Positions 59,725-64,000 of a DNA stretch of 64,000 bases are shown one piece after another. Numbering within the stretch: the stretch's first letter is position 1; the number at the start of each line of letters is the position of its first letter. The stretch is from JASBZA01 sp964345295 (GTDB lineage Bacteria; Bacillota; Clostridia; Saccharofermentanales; Fastidiosipilaceae): assembly GCA_964345295.1 (NCBI GenBank), contig CAYFQG010000002.1, forward strand, positions 43,243 through 107,242, given 5' to 3'. Under the pieces are notes generated by a model. That model was not told the DNA's origin and searched no databases. It saw nothing but the letters and a program-made list of their open reading frames with translations. The translations under genes were made by a program, and so were the position numbers.

Positions 59725-60813
59725 ATGAATTTAAAGTTGAGACCTAGAGAAGAGTGTAAGTACGATGCGATTTCCCTGGGGGAGGTTATGCTCCGTTTAG
59801 ATCCGGGCGAAGGCCGGGTCCGTAACGCTCGTCAATTCACGGCTTGGGAAGGCGGCGGTGAGTACAACGTAACCCGCGGCCTTAGAAGGTGCTTCGGCCT
59901 CAGAACGGCTGTGGTGACTGCCTTTGCCAAAAACGACGTCGGCTATCTCTTGGAAGACATGGTCCTCCAAGGCGGCGTTTCGACCGAGTATATCCAGTGG
60001 TTTGATTACGACGGCATTGGCCGTTCTTGCCGTAACGGCCTGAACTTTACCGAGCGCGGCTTCGGGGTTCGCGGTGCTATCGGTATTTCCGACAGAGCCA
60101 ATACCGCGGTAAGTCAGCTCAAGCCCGGCATGATTGACTGGGAGAAAATCTTCGGCCAGGACGGTGTCAGATGGTTCCACACCGGCGGTATTTTTGCAGC
60201 CCTGTCCCCCACAACGGCCGAAGTGGTTCTGGAAGCCGTTAAGGTGGCCAAAAAATACGGCACCATCACTTCTTACGACCTGAACTATCGTCCTTCTCTC
60301 TGGGATGGCATCGGCGGCAAGGAGAAGTGCCAGGAAATTAACAAGCAAATCGCACCTTATATCGATGTCATGATCGGTAACGAAGAAGACTTCGGTGCCT
60401 GCTTGGGCTTTGATACCGGTTCTAGCCTGGACAAGCTGAACCTGGACGGCTACAAGGCCATGCTCCATGAAGTATCCGAGACCTACCCCAACTTCATCGC
60501 TATCGGTAACACCTTGCGTGAAGTCCACTCCGCATCCGATAACGACTGGTCGGCTTTCTGCTATTGCGATGGCGAAATTTACAAGGCCAAGCAATATGAT
60601 CATTTGGAAATCTTAGACCGTGTCGGCGGCGGTGACTCCTTTGCTTCCGGCCTCATTTACGGCCTCATGGAAACCGGTGATCCGGAATTGGCCGTGAATT
60701 ACGGTGCGGCCCACGGCGCCCTGGCCATGACCACGGCCGGCGATACCTCGACCGCTCGCAAGGAAGAAGTCGAACACCTCATGGGTGGCGGATCGGCCAG
60801 AGTTGCCAGATAA
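59725..60813 (+). CDS. kdgK: 2-keto-3-deoxygluconate kinase (PfkB family)
   Basis: 362 residues, ribokinase-like sugar kinase. ISLGEVMLRLDPGEGRV and EGGGEYNVTRGL bind the sugar, and the anion-hole motif DRVGGGDSFASGLIYGL near residue 300 contains the catalytic Asp. It phosphorylates KDG to KDPG, the substrate of the aldolase encoded just upstream. AAAGGAGA precedes the ATG. A strong terminator follows 28 bases after the stop, which marks the end of the operon. Confidence 0.93.
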   Translation: MNLKLRPREECKYDAISLGEVMLRLDPGEGRVRNARQFTAWEGGGEYNVTRGLRRCFGLRTAVVTAFAKNDVGYLLEDMVLQGGVSTEYIQWFDYDGIGRSCRNGLNFTERGFGVRGAIGISDRANTAVSQLKPGMIDWEKIFGQDGVRWFHTGGIFAALSPTTAEVVLEAVKVAKKYGTITSYDLNYRPSLWDGIGGKEKCQEINKQIAPYIDVMIGNEEDFGACLGFDTGSSLDKLNLDGYKAMLHEVSETYPNFIAIGNTLREVHSASDNDWSAFCYCDGEIYKAKQYDHLEILDRVGGGDSFASGLIYGLMETGDPELAVNYGAAHGALAMTTAGDTSTARKEEVEHLMGGGSARVAR

Positions 60814-60841
60814 GTTAAGGATCAGAGTTATATGTAGTTTC

Positions 60842-60877
60842 ACCCCCTTTACAATCCAAGCGTAAAGGGGGTATTTT
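60842..60877 (+). terminator. uronate operon terminator
   Basis: ACCCCCTTTAC (60842-60852) pairs perfectly with GTAAAGGGGGT (60862-60872), 11 base pairs and a 9-base loop, followed by ATTTTG. Confidence 0.85.
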
Positions 60878-60901
60878 GTTTTACTAAGAGGAAACATGTA
60901 A

Positions 60902-61287
60902 GCATTTTTAAAGACTATTCAAAATGAACTCAATACTCTTATCAATCAGATAGATAAGAAAAGCATCGAAGAAGCAGCCGATTTGATTCTGGAGGCCAAG
61001 GCGAATAAGAATCGCCTGCACTTTGCCGGTATCGGCAAGCCGTCTTATGTAGCGGGCTACGCCGCTTCTTTAATCTCTTCGACCGGAACACCGGCCTATG
61101 TCCTGGACGGAACCGAAGCCGTACACGGTTCTTCCGGCCAGCTGGTCCCGGGAGATGTGGTCGTCTGCATCTCCAACAGCGGAGAGACAGCAGAACTTCT
61201 GGCAACCGCCCATGCCATCGAAAACAACGGCGCCAAACTCATCGCCATCACATCCAAGCCCGAATCGACCCTGGCAAAAATGGCTCA
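60902..61287 (+). CDS. SIS-domain sugar isomerase-like protein, start disrupted and 3' end lost in gap
   Basis: An open frame begins directly after a stop and encodes AFLKTIQNELNTLINQID, then LHFAGIGKPSYVAGYAASLI, VHGSSGQLVPGDVVVCISNSGETAELL and IAITSKPESTLA, a clear SIS fold (KpsF/GutQ or phosphosugar isomerase type; ISNSGET is the sugar-phosphate loop). The expected start ATG at 60896, with AGAGG 4 bases upstream, is followed immediately by TAA (60899-60901). Initiation at a non-AUG codon, a recent nonsense mutation or a sequence error would explain this. TTG at 60983 is an in-frame alternative but would remove the first helix. The 3' half is lost in the N gap. Confidence 0.7.
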
Positions 61288-61387
61288 NNNNNNNNNNNNN
61301 NNNNNNNNNNNNNNNNNNNNNNNNNNNNNNNNNNNNNNNNNNNNNNNNNNNNNNNNNNNNNNNNNNNNNNNNNNNNNNNNNNNNNNN
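61288..61387. other. assembly gap (100 N)
   Basis: Exactly 100 N, a placeholder of unknown length. Base composition falls sharply after it: the sequence from 61388 is AT-rich, so the two sides may be far apart in the genome. Confidence 0.99.
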
Positions 61388-61519
61388 TTTAATAGAAAAA
61401 TTTTAATCGTAAAAGGAGCTAAATTATACGTTAACTTGTATTGTTTAGCTTCTTCATTATTTTTTCGCATTTCTAAGTTGTTAGAAGAAATAAAATATGC
61501 TGATGAATATAGGAATTAA
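61388..61519 (+). CDS. 3' end of an unidentified gene (partial)
   Basis: An open frame runs from the gap to TAA at 61517-61519: FNRKILIVKGAKLYVNLY and then FFRISKLLEEIKYADEYRN. It is AT-rich and matches no family I recognise; it does not look like the rest of the SIS protein. It may be the end of a real gene or chance. After it, 61520-61638 has nothing recognisable beyond AT-rich sequence. Confidence 0.3.
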   Translation, partial: FNRKILIVKGAKLYVNLYCLASSLFFRISKLLEEIKYADEYRN

Positions 61520-61638
61520 AAACAAACAGATTCTATAATAATATCGTTAAAATATTTATTATTTCTGCTTCTTGTGCTTTTTGTAGATTCTAATAAGAAG
61601 AATTTTTTTGCTCTTTAGACATTACGATGAAAAATATG

Positions 61639-61702
61639 GATTGAAAACAAATTATTAACTTTTATAATGGAGATTGAAAACAAATTATTAACCTAATATA
61701 AT
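61639..61702 (+). promoter_or_regulatory. tandemly duplicated promoter
   Basis: GATTGAAAACAAATTATTAAC occurs at 61639-61659 and again at 61672-61692 (33-base period). Each copy carries TTGAAA (61641-61646 and 61674-61679) followed by TATAAT (61663-61668 and 61697-61702) at 16 and 17 bases. The two promoters would drive the surface-protein gene starting at 61790. Confidence 0.65.
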
Positions 61703-61789
61703 GAGTATATAAGTTTAGAGTGAATCTAAATTATGGTTGAAAGGTAGATATGCAAATGTATTGATGGATAAGTAGAGGGAGGAATTATT

Positions 61790-64000
61790 ATGAAAAAGAA
61801 CGTAACGTCAAGAAGGCATAAGTTCCTTGGCGTATTTTTGGCATTGGTCATGCTTAGTTCACAGGTAAGTGGATTTACAGCGGTTGCTTCTGAAGTTGAG
61901 CAAGCGAGGGAGGAAACAGCTGTTTCACAAACGAATTCAGAAGTGGAGCAAGCCGAAGAAGTGGGGGCCCTATCGGTATCGGAGCCTGAAGAGTCCGAAC
62001 CTGAGATGGGTCTTTTTAGTATCATTCAACCGGCGGTAGACACCCACACCTATGTCTTCAAGGTTGATGGAGAAACAGTGTCAACCCAAATTCTAAAAGA
62101 TGAAGAAAAGCTGATTGAACCCGAATCCCCTGTTAAAGACGGTTATAAGTTTACAGGTTGGTTCATAGATGAGGACAAGCTGAATTTTTCCGAGCCTGTA
62201 AAAGTTAGTGAAACTTCTGAGATTGAGGTTGATGCTAGATTTGAAGAGGCTGTAAGCGTACAGTTTGTTTATGGTGAGCAAGTCCTAACAACAAAGACTA
62301 TAAAAAAGGGACAGACCGTTGACGCTGAAGGTGTGCCTTTGAATATAACGGAAGACCAAAAGGCATTTAGTCACTGGTCCAAAGTTAAAGAGGGCCCTGC
62401 ATTTGATTTTAATGAGTCAATTAACGAGAGTTTGACACTCTATGCTGTTCTGGTTGACGCCTGGAAGGTGAGCTTTGACTCCGATGGCGGAACTGCTATT
62501 CTGCCGAAATATGTAGAAGATGGTAAAATCCTAGGTGCACTTCCCACTCCGACGAAATCCGGTTACGAGTTTAAGGGCTGGACAGATAGTGAGGGGAATG
62601 AAGCTTCGCCTGAAATGGAAGTTTACAAGAATATGACATTGACCGCAAAGTGGGAAGCTGCAGAGGATACACATTATAAAGTTGTATATTGGCAGGAAAA
62701 TGCGGAAGATGACGAATATACCTTTAAAGAAGTAGAAGAGAGAGAAGGTGTAACGGGAGCAGCTGCTGAATATGCAGCCAAAACGTATGAGGGTTTCCAT
62801 TTTGGTTCAGCTGATGACGAGATGATCTCAGCTAAGGGTGATACGGTTGTAAACGTCTATTACAAGAGAAATGTACATACCTTTACAATAGAGTATTATG
62901 GGCCAGTAGGAATCTGGGGCAGATACCAATGGAAAGAACTCTCTACAACACAATTGAAATACGGTCAATCCACTGCAAAACAATATAATGCAGCAGTTGA
63001 AGAGTACCCTAATTATGCATGGTACGTAAGTCGGAAAAGCACAACAGCATATTCTGAAGCGCCTACTATGCCGAATTCTGATCTTACCGTTCACGGTAGA
63101 TATGCAGGCAATACCCAATACACCATAGCCTATGTAGAGGAAGCAACAGATAAGGAAATTAAAGATAGGTTTACATTCAAAGGTAGTGATGGGCTTATTT
63201 TCAGTGTGGAGGATGGCATTGATATCCCNNNNNNNNNNNNNNNNNNNNNNNNNNNNNNNNNNNNNNNNNNNNNNNNNNNNNNNNNNNNNNNNNNNNNNNN
63301 NNNNNNNNNNNNNNNNNNNNNNNNNNNNNNNNNNNNNNNNNNNNNNNNNNNNNNNNNAAAGACAAGTGGGGCACTCTGCGCCCTAATGAAGTATCAAAGA
63401 TTTACTACAAGCGCAACAATTATACTCTTACCTTTAATAAGAATAACGGTGAAGAAGCCGTTCGCATACCTAATATTCCTTATGAGTCAGAGGTTAAAGA
63501 TAAAGACACTACAGGCTTAGGTGAAAGTTCTACATTTGTAAAGGATGGCGTGACCTATTATTTTGCAGGTTGGTACGATAATTCCGCATGCGAAGGTACA
63601 CCCTATGATTTAGCCGGTCAAACCATGCCCGCACACAACTTAGCACTTTATGCGAAGTGGACTGCAGAAAAATATACGGTTCGCTTCTACAATTCTCTTA
63701 ATTCTGATGCGGAGGATACATTCCATGTAGAGGAAGATATTACCCCTCTGGATACAGTCTCTGCACCTGAGGAAGATCCTCAAGGCAAAGCAGAAGATTT
63801 TATAGGCTGGTTCTGGTACCTGGGAACGAGCTTTGTGAAGTTCGACTTCTCTACACCGATTTCAGGTAACTTTGAACTCTATCCTGTATACAAAGATCAA
63901 ACAGTAAAAGTTTTCTATAATTCTAATGAGGGTGAAGGAACTGTAGAAGATAGCCAGACCTATCTGCTAGGGGGCAAGGCTACCGTCAAACTCGCCACAG
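61790..64000 (+). CDS. secreted surface protein with InlB-type (Listeria-Bacteroides) repeats, partial and gapped
   Basis: A signal peptide (about 1-35, FLGVFLALVMLSSQVSGFTA) is followed by an acidic spacer and InlB B-type repeats (Flg_new), for example GYKFTGWFIDEDKLNFSEPV, GYEFKGWTDSEGN and LYAVLVDAWKVSFDSDGGTA; after the gap come YYFAGWYDNSACEG and LYAKWTAEKYTVRFYNS. Such beta-grasp repeats form long surface fibres. The protein is broken by 129 N at 63229-63357; the part from 63358 (KDKWGTLRPNEVSKIYYKR) reads in a different frame from the part before, because the gap length is not exact. It runs open to the window end. AGGGAGG precedes the ATG. Confidence 0.85.
63229..63357. other. assembly gap (129 N) inside the surface-protein gene
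   Basis: 129 N, not the usual 100, so the length was probably estimated from read pairs. The coding frame before is offset from the frame after, so the true length is one or two bases different modulo 3. Repeat sequence collapse in the InlB-type region is a likely cause. Confidence 0.97.

Noticed and set aside
59797..60603. Antisense reading frame opposite kdgK and a similar one opposite uxuA
   Set aside because: Both mirror conserved genes with clear motifs on the plus strand and have no independent support.
61639..61702. CRISPR-like repeat
   Set aside because: Only two copies with a 12-base spacing; each copy aligns with a -35/-10 promoter, which explains it better. No cas genes are present.
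1..64000. tRNA, rRNA or tmRNA genes
   Set aside because: I found no T-arm GGTTCRA patterns with acceptor stems and no rRNA-like blocks in the window.

Overview
The window is about 64 kb of a draft scaffold (three runs of N at 45289-45388, 61288-61387 and 63229-63357) from a bacterium that looks like an anaerobic member of the Bacillota, most likely a clostridial lineage. The evidence is CtsR-ClpC, DivIC with RqcP, PrsA-type and YhaO/YhaN-type proteins, anaerobic ribonucleotide reductase NrdD/NrdG, an anaerobic sulfatase-maturating radical SAM enzyme, a Clostridium beijerinckii-like secondary alcohol dehydrogenase, and strong AGGAGG ribosome sites with -35/-10 promoters. I cannot name a genus. 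No tRNA, rRNA or CRISPR array is visible.

Layout. 1-1520: the end of gyrB, then parB with a parS-like site inside its promoter, and a convergent helix-turn-helix/coiled-coil gene; gyrB plus parB-parS suggests proximity to the replication origin. 1521-5000: a CNNM/CorC-type membrane protein behind a long leader, and a PrsA/SurA-like foldase. 5030-12660: rpoB and rpoC with their own promoter, a hairpin leader and a terminator; RpoB carries Asn at the position of E. coli His526 in the rifamycin region. 12675-13592: a DEDDh exonuclease with a zinc ribbon. 13646-17673: an accessory island with an apparently intact IS30-family element, an AT-rich two-gene unit (small membrane protein plus secreted permuted NlpC/P60-like protein) and a decayed second IS30-family element. 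17704-20905: ctsR-clpC with a clear CtsR operator and no mcsA/mcsB. 20884-25420, minus strand: four genes, three of which begin with zinc-ribbon or CPxC motifs, plus a LOG-family gene.

25548-28732 is a polyamine operon (speD, arginine/ornithine/lysine decarboxylase, speE). 28750-32654 is a sulfatase module: Cys-type sulfatase, its maturase, a TauE/SafE anion exporter and a small coiled-coil protein. 32705-42601 holds mostly single metabolic genes: uracil permease, Gfo/Idh/MocA oxidoreductase, a hexokinase-fold protein lacking the expected catalytic Asp, a small gene, rqcP-divIC, alcohol dehydrogenase, GNAT, nitroreductase, SMP-30 lactonase, and a 2-hydroxyacid dehydrogenase/aspartate dehydrogenase-like pair. 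43032-48374: an AP endonuclease, a sodium symporter, and nrdD-nrdG behind a hairpin that covers the nrdD ribosome site. 48393-50003: an HPRT-like protein and a cytidylate kinase-like protein fused to a nuclease-like domain. 50114-56083: cysK-cysE followed by a YhaO/YhaN (SbcD/SbcC-like) pair.

56107-60877 is a complete lower hexuronate pathway (fructuronate reductase-like UxuB, UxuA, KdgK, KDPG aldolase) behind a promoter with a cre-like operator: D-fructuronate to D-mannonate to KDG to KDPG to pyruvate plus glyceraldehyde 3-phosphate. A SIS-domain gene follows with a stop directly after its expected ATG and is cut by a gap. The last segment is AT-rich and carries a large secreted protein with InlB-type repeats behind a tandemly duplicated promoter; this protein runs off the window end and is broken by the third gap.
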